Below, in pieces: positions 9,534 through 18,413 of a stretch of DNA of 64,000 bases; within the stretch, counting starts at the first letter, position 1, and every line of letters begins with the position of its first letter. Both the position numbers and the translations under genes were made by a program. Source of the DNA: Thiosocius sp963736445 (GTDB lineage: Bacteria; Pseudomonadota; Gammaproteobacteria; Chromatiales; Chromatiaceae); NCBI GenBank assembly GCA_963736445.1, contig CAVTOY010000016.1:124001-188000 (forward strand), read 5' to 3'. Below the pieces are notes generated by a model. It did not search any database. It was given only the letters and a program-made list of their open reading frames with translations, and was not told the DNA's origin.

Positions 9534-10801
9534 GCCTGTTGCCTCTGGAACAGGCTGCGAAACACCGCATAGACGTCTTCGGGACCGTCGATCTGCTGCA
9601 TGGCGAAGTTCGATTCCACCGCATCCACCTCCTGGTACGCGTACCACAACGCCTGATGATGCCGCGGCATGATCTCGACATAGGCGAAGTAGCGCATCAA
9701 CGGCATTAGCTTCTCCGCTAACAGGTCACGACAGACGGGCGAGTCCGACTCCCAGTTGTCGCCGTCTGAGGCCTGGGCGGTGTAGATATTCCAGCCGCTC
9801 GAGTCATAGCGCTCGCGAATCACGTCGTAGACCAGATTCAGGGCACTGCTGACCACGGTGCCGCCAGTTTCGCGCGAATAGAAGAACTCATGCTCGTCTA
9901 CCTCCATCGCCGTCGTGTGATGTCGAATGAACACAACGTCGATCTTGTCGTAGTTTCGCTGCAGAAACATGTGCAGCAACAGAAAGAAGCGCTTGGCGAG
10001 GCTCTTGCGTTCCTCATCCATCGATCCCGATACATCCATCACGCAGAACATTACCGCCTTGCTGGTCGGTTCGGGCTGCTTGGCGAATGACTTGTAACGC
10101 AGGTCGAAGGTGTCGATGAATGGCAGAGACGCGATGCGCACCCGCAGTTTGCTGATCTCCTCGCGTAGCTCGGTGACGCGCGGATCATTCTCGGCGGCGC
10201 CGCCCTGGAGCAGCGCGGTCAGCTCCTCTTCCAGCTCGCGAATGCGACCCCGGTGGGGCGAGCCGAGCGCGGTACGCCGCGCGATCGCGCCTTTGAGCGA
10301 GCGCACGACATCGATGTTGCTCGGCGCGCCATCGGCTGAGTAACCTGCTCTGACAGTCTTGAACTCGGTGGCGCCCGCGAGCTGATTGCGGACCAGATTC
10401 GGCAACTCAAGGTCGTCGAACAGAAGATCAAGATATTCGTCACGGCTTAGCTCGAAGACGAAGTCGTCATCCCCCTCACCGCTGTCGCTGGCCTTGCCGT
10501 CTCCCGAGCCGCTCCCGGCGCCGCCCGGAGGACGCTGCAGCTGGTCTCCAGTAACAAACTCCTTATTCCCCGGATGTACGCTCTCGCGGGTGCCGCCCTG
10601 GCCGTGATGAAACACAGGTTCGGAAACATCCCTGGACGGGATGTTGACCCTTTCACCGGCGTCTGTATCGACGATGCTACGGCGATTTACCGCGTCGGCC
10701 ACGGCCTGCTTCAGCTGCGACTTGTAGCGCTTGAGAAAACGCTGCCGATTGACTGCGCTCTTGCGCTTGGCACTGACTCGACGATCGATGAAGTGCGACA
10801 T
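9530..10801 (-). CDS. yeaH: DUF444 family protein YeaH
   Basis: This 423-residue DUF444 protein matches E. coli YeaH in length and layout. The basic N-terminus MSHFIDRRVSAKRKS is followed by a Gly/Ser-rich linker around residue 100, an acidic stretch, and a C-terminal von Willebrand factor A-like domain with the MIDAS-type sequence MDVSGSM and a following TDGDNW-like segment (ASDGDNWESD). It is thought to act with the PrkA kinase and SpoVR; the molecular role is not known. The ATG giving MSHFIDRR is preferred to an upstream start 13 codons earlier because this is the conserved family start. It lies 81 bases downstream of prkA and overlaps spoVR by four bases. Confidence 0.92.
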   Translation of the reverse strand: MSHFIDRRVSAKRKSAVNRQRFLKRYKSQLKQAVADAVNRRSIVDTDAGERVNIPSRDVSEPVFHHGQGGTRESVHPGNKEFVTGDQLQRPPGGAGSGSGDGKASDSGEGDDDFVFELSRDEYLDLLFDDLELPNLVRNQLAGATEFKTVRAGYSADGAPSNIDVVRSLKGAIARRTALGSPHRGRIRELEEELTALLQGGAAENDPRVTELREEISKLRVRIASLPFIDTFDLRYKSFAKQPEPTSKAVMFCVMDVSGSMDEERKSLAKRFFLLLHMFLQRNYDKIDVVFIRHHTTAMEVDEHEFFYSRETGGTVVSSALNLVYDVIRERYDSSGWNIYTAQASDGDNWESDSPVCRDLLAEKLMPLMRYFAYVEIMPRHHQALWYAYQEVDAVESNFAMQQIDGPEDVYAVFRSLFQRQQA

Positions 10802-10882
10802 GGGTATCCCGATTTCAGTCAGCCTTCGGCGGAAACCCATTGAGTCTCCGCTGTTGTGTGAAGCGCATGAAACGCATCCCGG

Positions 10883-12805
10883 TCACTGCGACTTGCGCAC
10901 CCGCAGATACCATTCCGACAACAAACGGACCTGTTTGGGCGTATAGCCCTTGTCTACCATCCGATCCACGAATTCCTCGTGTTTCTTCTTCTCCGCCTCG
11001 GATGCCTTGGCGTTGAAGGAGATCACCGGCAGCAGCTCCTCTGTATTCGAGAACATCTTCTTCTCGATAACGGCACGCAGCTTTTCGTAGCTGGTCCATT
11101 TCGGGTTGGCGCCATTATTGTTGGCCCTAGCGCGCAGTACGAAATTGACTATTTCATTGCGGAAGTCTTTCGGATTCGAGATACCCGCCGGTTTTTCGAT
11201 CTTTTCCAGCTCCTCGTTCAGGCCCCCTCGGTTCATCATCTCGCCAGTGTCGGGATCACGATACTCCTGGTCCTGTATCCAGTAGTCCGCGTAGGTGACA
11301 TAGCGGTCGAAAATGTTTTGACCGTACTCCGCATACGACTCGAGATAAGCGGTCTGCAACTCCTTTCCGATGAAGTCCGCATAGCGAGGCGCGAGATACT
11401 CCTTGAGGAAGCTGAGGTAGTGATCTTCGACCTCCGGCGGAAGATGCTCACGGACTATCTGGCGTTCCAGCACGTACAAAAGATGTACGGGGTTTGCGGC
11501 GACCTCGGAGTGGTCAAAGTTGAAGACCTGGGAGAGTATCTTGAACGCAAAGCGGGTCGATATCCCGGTCATGCCCTCCTCGACGCCGGCATAATCGCGA
11601 TATTCCTGCACCGACTTGGCCTTTGGATCGGTGTCCTTCAGGTTCTCACCGTCGTACACACGCATTTTCGAATAAATGCTGGCGTTCTCCGGCTCTTTCA
11701 TACGCGTCAATACAGAGAACTGCGCCATCATCGGCAGCGTACCCGGGGCGCATGGCGCCTTGTTGAGCGAGCTGTCACGCAGCAACTTGTGGTAGATCTG
11801 CGTCTCCTCGGTCACCCGCAGGCAGTACGGCACTTTGACTATGTAGACGCGGTCGAGAAAGGCCTCGTTGTTTTTGTTGTTGCGAAAAGACTGCCACTCG
11901 GACTCGTTGGAGTGGGCCAGGATAATGCCCTGAAACGGCAGCGCCGAGAGCCCTTCCGTCGGGTTGTAGTTGCCCTCCTGAGTCGCCGTCAACAGCGGAT
12001 GCAGCACCTTGATCGGCGCCTTGAACATCTCGACGAATTCCATCAGTCCCTGGTTGGCGCGGCACAAGGCGCCCGAGTAGCTGTAGGCGTCGGCATCGTT
12101 CTGCGCGTAGTGCTCCAGCTGTCGGATATCTACCTTGCCCACCAGCGACGAAATGTCCTGATTGTTCTCATCGCCCGGCTCAGTCTTGGCGATCGCTACC
12201 TGCTCAAGAATGGATGGGTAGAGCTTGACGACCTTGAACCGGCTGATGTCGCCGTTGAACTCCTGCAGGCGTTTCACCGCCCAGGGAGACATAATGTTGC
12301 GCAGGTGCCGTCGCGGTATGCCGTAGTCCTCTTCGAGGATGGCGCCATCCTCATCGGCCGAAAACAGTCCGAGCGGCGATTCGAACACCGGCGAACCCTG
12401 GATCGCGTAGAACGGTGTGTGCTGCATCAGTTCCTTGAGTTTCTCTGCCAGCGAGGATTTTCCCCCGCCCACCGGGCCGAGCAGGTAGAGGATCTGCTTT
12501 CGCTCCTCCAGCCCCTGGGCCGCGTGCTTTAAGTAGGAAACGAGATGCTCGATCGGTTCCTCCATGCCGTAGAAATCGGCGAAGGCGGGATAGCGGCGGA
12601 TCACTTTGTTCTGAAAAATCCGACTAAGTCGCGGATCGTCGTGGGTGTTGATCACTTCCGGATCGCCAATTGCCGAGAGCAGACGCTCGGCGGGCCCCGC
12701 ATAGGCCATCGGATCGTTCTTGCAAAGCGCCAGGTACTCGTCGAGGCTCATCACCTCCTCCCTGGCCGACTCGTATCTTGACTGATAGCGCTGAAAAATA
12801 GACAT
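10883..12805 (-). CDS. yeaG: PrkA family serine protein kinase (YeaG)
   Basis: The 640-residue protein is a PrkA-type AAA+ protein. The N-terminal AAA module has the Walker A motif GPVGGGKSS near residue 110 and the conserved PVFESPLGLF; the C-terminal PrkA domain carries TSYEKLRAVIEKKMFSNTEELLPVISF. Members have been described as serine kinases and, more recently, as AAA+ proteases, so the activity should be read with care. It is the first gene of the prkA-yeaH-spoVR operon. The ATG giving MSIFQRYQ has a good ribosome site (GAGAGGTG). More than 1 kb without genes lies upstream, ample room for a complex stress promoter. Confidence 0.95.
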   Translation of the reverse strand: MSIFQRYQSRYESAREEVMSLDEYLALCKNDPMAYAGPAERLLSAIGDPEVINTHDDPRLSRIFQNKVIRRYPAFADFYGMEEPIEHLVSYLKHAAQGLEERKQILYLLGPVGGGKSSLAEKLKELMQHTPFYAIQGSPVFESPLGLFSADEDGAILEEDYGIPRRHLRNIMSPWAVKRLQEFNGDISRFKVVKLYPSILEQVAIAKTEPGDENNQDISSLVGKVDIRQLEHYAQNDADAYSYSGALCRANQGLMEFVEMFKAPIKVLHPLLTATQEGNYNPTEGLSALPFQGIILAHSNESEWQSFRNNKNNEAFLDRVYIVKVPYCLRVTEETQIYHKLLRDSSLNKAPCAPGTLPMMAQFSVLTRMKEPENASIYSKMRVYDGENLKDTDPKAKSVQEYRDYAGVEEGMTGISTRFAFKILSQVFNFDHSEVAANPVHLLYVLERQIVREHLPPEVEDHYLSFLKEYLAPRYADFIGKELQTAYLESYAEYGQNIFDRYVTYADYWIQDQEYRDPDTGEMMNRGGLNEELEKIEKPAGISNPKDFRNEIVNFVLRARANNNGANPKWTSYEKLRAVIEKKMFSNTEELLPVISFNAKASEAEKKKHEEFVDRMVDKGYTPKQVRLLSEWYLRVRKSQ

Positions 12806-13876
12806 CCGCAACACCTCTCAAGGTTGTAAGCCGGGGCGCCTCACCCTCGGCCATGCCCAGGTATAACTTTCACGCCGTCGGGGCGCGAGTTGTTTGTCGG
12901 ATCGATTGTCCTCAACAAACGATCCCGGGCGCCGTGGCGCCGTCGCCGTCGCAGGGCCGCCGCTGCACGAAACCGGTGCAGCCAGTGGGCCAACCCGACC
13001 GGTCGACCGTTTGCTGACCACTGCTGGTTGTCACTATGCAAGCATCGGGCCTGTTTGCGAAGTTTGTTCCCCCTTAGACATTATCGACGAAAAGGGTTCC
13101 GAGTCGAACGATGAGACAATGGACGGTGGCGGGCGCCCGCCGCAAACCGCTCGCACCATCCGCAAAGCCCTGATAGACCGCGGTTCGGCGGTCTTCGTCA
13201 ATCGTCTTCCGTATCGCTCAGGCCAGGCGCCAATCGGTCAGCCACCAGGGTGACCATAGGCTGCGTTCCCTTTTCGCCGCACGTCGCTTGCCGAACCACT
13301 CGGCCGCCGCGTCAACGACGACATCCTGACACACCGGCTGACATCGCGCCCGGCCTTTGCCGGCAGATGCCAAGATGCTGGCAGCAGGCCGGAGACGCTC
13401 TCGCCCCAGATGCGCTGCAGCGGCGACAACGCCATTGCCGTCACGGCCCTCTGCCGCATCACGGGTCGGCAAGCTTCAGCATCCCTTACAATGTTATGCG
13501 ATCGACGCGAACTCAAAACCAGCGACTTGCTCACATTCGACGCACCGAGGCGCTAAATCCGTCGTGCCGCAGGCCCGGAAACCGGCGGCACGCCTGTCCT
13601 GGTCGCGGCGCAACGTGGCCCGACGCCGCAAACGTGGTCATGCCGAGAAAAAACCTTTGCGAAACGCGGCATTCGGCGTCTTGTCTGCCCGACATCGGGG
13701 TCCGAGATTGCTAAACTGCCGTGTCGTTTCTCGAACGCGCGGCGGCGCCCGGATCGCGGTCGCCACCACCACGCGTGCGGCTGACAGCGGTCTCCGCACG
13801 ATCGCAACGCAAGAAACTGACCTTTCACAACGATGCCGGCGGCGCTGCGCACCGGTTGGCGGGACCAAAAGGCCGA
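12806..13876. other. Long non-coding region between divergent yeaG and rnfA
   Basis: This 1.07 kb stretch separates two divergent operons. Short open frames on both strands show no family features, no good ribosome sites and arginine- and alanine-rich compositions typical of GC-rich non-coding DNA. Visible structures are a perfect 14-base palindrome (GGCGGGCGCCCGCC, 13128-13141) and a six-base stem-loop at 13176-13193 without a U tract. No tRNA or recognisable riboswitch was seen. It probably contains both promoters and upstream regulatory sequence. Confidence 0.6.
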
Positions 13877-14458
13877 ATGACTGAATATGCACTGATACTG
13901 ATCAGCACCGTGCTGGTGAACAACTTCGTGCTGGTGAAGTTTCTCGGCCTGTGCCCTTTCATGGGGGTGTCTCGCAAGCTCGAGACCGCGATGGGCATGG
14001 GCTTGGCCACCACCTTCGTGCTGACGTTGTCTTCAGTCAGCAGTTATCTGGTGAACGAATACATCCTGGCGCCGCTGGACGTCGAATATCTGCGGACTAT
14101 CGCGTTCATTCTGGTGATCGCGGTTGTCGTGCAATTCACCGAGATGGTGATGCATAAGACCAGCCCGCTGCTCTACCAGGTACTGGGAATTTTTCTGCCG
14201 CTGATCACCACCAACTGTGCAGTGCTGGGGGTTGCCCTGCTCAATATCCAGGAGCAGCACAGCTTCGTCGAATCTGCGCTCTACGGATTTGGTGCGGCGG
14301 TCGGCTTCTCGCTGGTCCTGGTATTGTTCGCCGCGGTACGCGAGCGCGTCGCGGTCGCCGACGTCCCGGAACCTTTTCAAGGCAACGCCATCGCTCTGGT
14401 TACGGCCGGCCTGATGTCGATGGCCTTCATGGGATTTGCCGGTCTGGTGAACAGATGA
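13877..14458 (+). CDS. rnfA: Electron transport complex subunit RnfA/RsxA
   Basis: RnfA is a six-helix inner-membrane subunit of the Rnf complex, which couples ferredoxin and NAD to ion movement. The 193-residue protein starts MTEYALILISTVLVNNFVLVKFLGLCPFMGVS, the highly conserved family start, and includes the FLPLITTNCAVLGVALLN segment whose Cys, together with one in RnfE, binds an iron-sulfur cluster in known structures. The ATG at 13877 is preceded by AAAAGGCCGA. A longer open frame upstream has no similarity to the family. It is the first gene of rnfABCDGE-nth, and rnfB follows after 10 bases. Confidence 0.96.
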   Translation: MTEYALILISTVLVNNFVLVKFLGLCPFMGVSRKLETAMGMGLATTFVLTLSSVSSYLVNEYILAPLDVEYLRTIAFILVIAVVVQFTEMVMHKTSPLLYQVLGIFLPLITTNCAVLGVALLNIQEQHSFVESALYGFGAAVGFSLVLVLFAAVRERVAVADVPEPFQGNAIALVTAGLMSMAFMGFAGLVNR

Positions 14459-14468
14459 GGGCAGCGCC

Positions 14469-15026
14469 TTGATCACTGCCGTCTTGACCATCGCCGGGCT
14501 CGCCAGTCTGTTCGGTCTGATCCTGGGCTATTCCGCGATCCGTTTTCGCGTCGAAGGAGATCCAATTGCCGATCAGATCGACGGCCTGTTGCCGCAGACG
14601 CAGTGCGGCCAATGCGGCTACGCCGGTTGCCGACCCTACGCCGAGGCGATGGCGGCCGGCGAGGCCGAGATCAACCGCTGTCCGCCGGGTGGCGAGACCA
14701 CGATGATCGCACTTGCCGAGCTGCTCGGCCGCGACCCCATGCCGCTCGAAGACGAGGCCGCGGCGGAGAAACCCAAGTCCGTCGCCTTAATCGTCGAAGC
14801 CGACTGCATCGGTTGTACCCTGTGTATCCAGGCCTGCCCGGTCGATGCCATCGTCGGCGCGGCCAAGCAGATGCACACCGTGATCGAAGACGAGTGCACC
14901 GGCTGCGAACTCTGCCTGCCGCCCTGCCCGGTCGAATGCATCGTCATGCGTCCGTTGGAGGCCACGCCGCGGACTTGGAGATGGCCGTTTCCGAAAGAGG
15001 TCACGGCGGAGGCGGCGCATGGCTGA
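14469..15026 (+). CDS. rnfB: Electron transport complex subunit RnfB/RsxB (ferredoxin-type)
   Basis: This 185-residue subunit has one N-terminal membrane helix, a four-Cys Fe-S domain (CGQCGYAGCRPYAEAM with a further Cys) and two [4Fe-4S] ferredoxin motifs (CIGCTLCIQACP and CTGCELCLPPCP). It passes electrons from ferredoxin-type donors into the Rnf complex. The start is an unusual TTG preceded by GAGGG at about eight bases; no ATG is available near the conserved N-terminus. The last eight bases overlap the start of rnfC. Confidence 0.95.
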   Translation: MITAVLTIAGLASLFGLILGYSAIRFRVEGDPIADQIDGLLPQTQCGQCGYAGCRPYAEAMAAGEAEINRCPPGGETTMIALAELLGRDPMPLEDEAAAEKPKSVALIVEADCIGCTLCIQACPVDAIVGAAKQMHTVIEDECTGCELCLPPCPVECIVMRPLEATPRTWRWPFPKEVTAEAAHG

Positions 15027-16581
15027 TCAGCGCACGATCTGGTCTTTCCACGGTGGCCTGCGCATTGACGACCACAAGGCACTGTCGAGCGGGCGGCCGT
15101 TGCAGCGCCTGCCGATGCCGGAGCGACTGACCCTACCTCTGCAACAGCATATCGGGCACAGCGCTGAGCCCGCGGTCCAGGTCGGCGAGCAGGTAAAGAA
15201 GGGACAACTGCTGGCGAATGCCGTCGACTTCGTCAGCGCGCCGCTGCATGCCCCAACCTCGGGGACGATCATCGAGATCGGCGACCGGCCCATCCCTCAC
15301 CCCTCCGGCCTCAATGATGCCTGCATCGTCATCGAGGCCGACGGCCAAGACGCCTGGGCCGAGCTTCCCGAAGCGCTGCCCGACTACCGCGCCCACAGCG
15401 GCGCCCACCTGCGCGAGCGCATCCGCTGGGCCGGCATCGTCGGACTCGGCGGCGCCGCCTTCCCCACCGCGGTGAAGGTCAATACCAGCGGCCAAAGACC
15501 GATTGAAAGCCTGATCATCAACGCCGCCGAGTGCGAGCCCTACATCACCTGCGACGACACGCTGATGCGCGAACGTGCCGCCGATATCGTCGATGGCATC
15601 GGTATTCTGCGCCATCTGGTCGACGCCCGAGAGTGCCTGATCGGCATCGAGGACAACAAACCCGAGGCGATTGCATCTCTGCGCCAGGCCATCACGCAAA
15701 GCGACCAGCAAGACATCGAGATCGTCGTCGTGCCCTCCGTGTACCCGAGCGGCGGCGAGAAACAGCTGATTCAGCTCTTGACCGGCAAAGCGGTCCCTTC
15801 TCACGGATTGCCCTCCGCAGTGGGCGTGTTATGCCAGAACGTCGCGACCGCCGCAGCGATCGCCGACGCCGTGTTACGCGGGCGTCCGCTGATCGAGCGC
15901 ATCGTCACGGTGACCGGCCAGGGGGTCGGCCAACCCGGCAACTTCTTGGTACCCCTGGGGACCCCGGCCGACGTCCTGATCCAGCATGCCGGGGGTTACA
16001 CCGATCGCGTCCATGAACTGATCCTTGGCGGCCCGATGATGGGCTTCGGTCTTCGGGACGACCGCGTGCCCATCACCAAGGGAACCAATTGCCTGTTGGT
16101 CGCATCGCACGAGGAGGCACCTCAGGCCGAACCCGAGCGTCCCTGCATCCGCTGCGGTCAGTGTGCCGAGGTCTGTCCGGCGCAACTCTTGCCGCAACAG
16201 CTATTCTGGCACGCACGCGCCCGCGACTTCGACAAGGTCCAGGATTATCATCTGTTCGATTGTATCGAGTGCGGCTGCTGCGCCTACGTATGTCCCGCAC
16301 ACATCCCTTTGGTGCACTATTATCGCTTCGCCAAGACCGAGATCTGGGCCCAGGAGCGCGACCGCGAGAAATCCGATCTGGCGCGGCGCCGTCATGAGGC
16401 ACGCCAGGCGCGCCTCGAACGCCTCGAGCATCAGCGCAAGACCCGCCTGCGCAAGAAAAAAGAGGCCTTGGAGAACAAGTCGGGCGCAGCCGATACTTTC
16501 GATCCGAAAAAGGCGGCCATCGAGGCCGCGATGCAGCGCGCTGCGGCCAAGAAGGCGGCGCAACAAGCCGCGCCCTCGTAA
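15019..16581 (+). CDS. rnfC: Electron transport complex subunit RnfC/RsxC
   Basis: RnfC is the peripheral NADH/FMN-binding subunit of Rnf. The 520-residue chain has an N-terminal RnfC barrel-sandwich domain, the flavin- and NADH-binding region (GIVGLGGAAFPTAVK, INAAECEPYI), a SLBB domain and two [4Fe-4S] motifs, CIRCGQCAEVCP and CIECGCCAYVCP. The C-terminal 90 residues are a charged helical tail rich in Arg, Lys and Ala, much shorter than the repeat tail of E. coli RsxC. The gene overlaps rnfB by eight bases, suggesting translational coupling. Confidence 0.96.
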   Translation: MADQRTIWSFHGGLRIDDHKALSSGRPLQRLPMPERLTLPLQQHIGHSAEPAVQVGEQVKKGQLLANAVDFVSAPLHAPTSGTIIEIGDRPIPHPSGLNDACIVIEADGQDAWAELPEALPDYRAHSGAHLRERIRWAGIVGLGGAAFPTAVKVNTSGQRPIESLIINAAECEPYITCDDTLMRERAADIVDGIGILRHLVDARECLIGIEDNKPEAIASLRQAITQSDQQDIEIVVVPSVYPSGGEKQLIQLLTGKAVPSHGLPSAVGVLCQNVATAAAIADAVLRGRPLIERIVTVTGQGVGQPGNFLVPLGTPADVLIQHAGGYTDRVHELILGGPMMGFGLRDDRVPITKGTNCLLVASHEEAPQAEPERPCIRCGQCAEVCPAQLLPQQLFWHARARDFDKVQDYHLFDCIECGCCAYVCPAHIPLVHYYRFAKTEIWAQERDREKSDLARRRHEARQARLERLEHQRKTRLRKKKEALENKSGAADTFDPKKAAIEAAMQRAAAKKAAQQAAPS

Positions 16582-16593
16582 CAAAGACTAGCC

Positions 16594-17637
16594 ATGCAGT
16601 TTGCCACCACCAGTTCGCCGCATCTGAGCGGACCGCAGAGCGTGACCCGTGTCATGGGCATGGTGCTGCTCGCGCTACTGCCCGGCACCCTAGCGATGTT
16701 CTGGTATTTCGGGTGGGGCGTGCTGATCAATATCACGATCGCAGTCGCCACCGCTGTCGCCGCTGAGGCGGCAGTGCTGAAGCTGCGCGGCCGCGCGATG
16801 GCCCCAGTCCTGATCGATCTCAGCGCGGTGGTAACCGCCTGGCTGATGGCCATCGCGCTGCCGCCGCTGCTACCCTGGTGGCAGACCGTGCTGGGCAGCG
16901 CCTTTGCCATCGTCATCGCCAAGCAACTGTTCGGCGGCATCGGCTTCAACCCGTTCAACCCGGCCATGGCCGGCTATGTGCTGCTGCTGGTGTCTTTCCC
17001 GGTGACCATGACCCGCTGGCTGCCGCCCGACGTCCTCAGCAGTGGCGCGCTGTCGCTGGTCGATTCGCTGCACATCACCTTCAGCGGGACACCGCCACTC
17101 GGGCAGACCTGGGATGCCATCAGCAGCGCGACGCCACTCGATCAGATGCGCACCCAGCTGTCGCAAAACCTGATGATCAGTGAGATCCGCCAGAGTCCGC
17201 TGTGGGGCGACTTCGGCGGTCGCGGCTGGGAGTGGATCGGCAACTGGTTTTTTATCGGCGGCCTGTTCATGATCTGGCGCCGAGTCATTAGCTGGCGCAT
17301 CCCGGCCAGTATGCTGGGCGCACTGATCCTGGTCTCGGGGCTGTTCTGGGCAATCGACTCGAATACCCACCCCTTCCCCGCATTCCATGTGTTCAGCGGT
17401 GGCGCGATCCTGGGCGCCTTCTTCATCGCCACAGACCCTGTCTCGGCCAGTACCACACCGCGTGGCCAGCTGATCTATGGCGCAATGATCGGTCTGCTGG
17501 TCTTCGTTATCCGGACCTGGGGCGGTTACCCGGATGCGGTCGCGTTCGCCGTCCTGCTGCTGAACATGGCGGCGCCGACGATCGACTATTACACCCAGCC
17601 ACGCATCTTCGGCCAGCGGGAGCACGAGGATGCATAG
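16594..17637 (+). CDS. rnfD: Electron transport complex subunit RnfD/RsxD
   Basis: The 347-residue protein is a multi-helix inner-membrane subunit that carries a covalent FMN. The flavin-attachment Thr lies in SSATPLDQ, where most homologues read SGAT, so the Gly is replaced by Ser while the acceptor Thr is kept. Other family segments are GGIGFNPFNPAMAGYVLLL and the C-terminal FIATDPVSASTTPRGQLIYG. It starts 12 bases after rnfC. A palindromic repeat begins at the base immediately after its TAG stop, splitting the operon before rnfG. Confidence 0.95.
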   Translation: MQFATTSSPHLSGPQSVTRVMGMVLLALLPGTLAMFWYFGWGVLINITIAVATAVAAEAAVLKLRGRAMAPVLIDLSAVVTAWLMAIALPPLLPWWQTVLGSAFAIVIAKQLFGGIGFNPFNPAMAGYVLLLVSFPVTMTRWLPPDVLSSGALSLVDSLHITFSGTPPLGQTWDAISSATPLDQMRTQLSQNLMISEIRQSPLWGDFGGRGWEWIGNWFFIGGLFMIWRRVISWRIPASMLGALILVSGLFWAIDSNTHPFPAFHVFSGGAILGAFFIATDPVSASTTPRGQLIYGAMIGLLVFVIRTWGGYPDAVAFAVLLLNMAAPTIDYYTQPRIFGQREHEDA

Positions 17638-17718
17638 CCTAGCCCGCTTATCTCACCAATTACCTACTGCGCGGCCCGATACGCTCGCGACGGCAAACGG
17701 CGAGATAAGCGGGCTAGG
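17638..17718. repeat. Palindromic repeat A1 between rnfD and rnfG
   Basis: A perfect 17-base inverted repeat (arms 17638-17654 and 17702-17718, left arm CCTAGCCCGCTTATCTC) encloses a 47-base spacer. The same arm sequence, extended to ACC, is found around 27651-27833, so this is a copy of a dispersed element rather than a unique hairpin. It begins directly after the rnfD stop and may also act as an RNA stem-loop influencing rnfG and rnfE levels. Confidence 0.9.
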
Positions 17719-17784
17719 TGTTGCACCAGTCGATCATGCCTGGCCGGTGCGATCATCCGGAATACCGGCGCAACATGCAGACTA
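17715..17784. repeat. Repeat B1 (short GTTGCACC-type element) overlapping rnfG start
   Basis: The left end reads CTAGGTGTTGCACCAGT and the right end, read in reverse complement, reads CTTAGTCTGCATGTTGCG, an imperfect inverted repeat. The longer element at 29332-29595 has the same ends and shares internal sequence (GCGATCATCC). B1 abuts repeat A1 and its right arm covers the first codons of rnfG, including the ATG. Confidence 0.7.
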
Positions 17785-18413
17785 AGCTTCCGGCGGTGGT
17801 GTCGAGCGTGCTGTTGGGCCTGTTCGGCGTGCTCGGCACAGGCCTGGTCGCGCTGAGTCACCAGGGCACCGCCGAGCGTATCGCACGCAACGAGCGCGAG
17901 GTGCTGCTGATGCAGCTGGAGGAAATGCTGCCGCGGGCACAGATCGACAACGACATGCTTACCGACGTCGTCGAGGTCTCGGCACCCGAGGCGCTGGGCG
18001 CAGCGATGACCCGGGTATACCGCGGGCGGCACCAAGGCCAACCGGTCGCCGCGGTGTTCAGCCCGGTGATCGCCCAGGGCTACAGTGGCCCGATTCGCCT
18101 GATCGTGGCGGTGCGTTACGATGGCACCCTGGCAGGCGCACGCGTGCTGGCACACCGCGAAACCCCCGGCCTCGGCGACAAGATCGAGGTCGAACGCTCA
18201 AACTGGATCCTCGATTTTGCCGGCAAGTCGCTGCTTGATCCGCCGGCATCGGCCTGGGCGGTAAAGCGCGACGGCGGCCAGTTCGATCAGTTCACGGGCG
18301 CGACGGTAACCCCGCGCGCGGTAGTACGAGGTCTCAAGGCCAGCCTGGTTTATTTCAATGAACACAAGCTGAAGCTGTTTGAGCAGCCGCAGGCAGAGGA
18401 GAGCGCAGGGTGA
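17775..18413 (+). CDS. rnfG: Electron transport complex subunit RnfG/RsxG
   Basis: RnfG is a membrane-anchored periplasmic flavoprotein subunit of Rnf. The 212-residue chain has one N-terminal helix (residues 10-27), then the FMN-binding domain with HRETPGLGDKIE and the covalent-flavin motif FTGATVTPRAVV near the C-terminus. The ATG at 17775 sits inside the right arm of repeat B1, so the first four codons (ATG CAG ACT AAG) match repeat sequence rather than rnfG sequence of relatives. No strong ribosome site precedes it; GTG codons at about codon 6 are alternatives. Its stop overlaps the rnfE start in TGATG. Confidence 0.92.
   Translation: MQTKLPAVVSSVLLGLFGVLGTGLVALSHQGTAERIARNEREVLLMQLEEMLPRAQIDNDMLTDVVEVSAPEALGAAMTRVYRGRHQGQPVAAVFSPVIAQGYSGPIRLIVAVRYDGTLAGARVLAHRETPGLGDKIEVERSNWILDFAGKSLLDPPASAWAVKRDGGQFDQFTGATVTPRAVVRGLKASLVYFNEHKLKLFEQPQAEESAG

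Noticed and set aside
13176..13193. Stem-loop resembling a terminator in the yeaG-rnfA gap
   Set aside because: No U tract follows and no gene ends nearby.
12894..13534. Several frames of 60-120 codons between yeaG and rnfA
   Set aside because: No ribosome sites, no hydrophobic or domain features, and composition typical of random GC-rich sequence.
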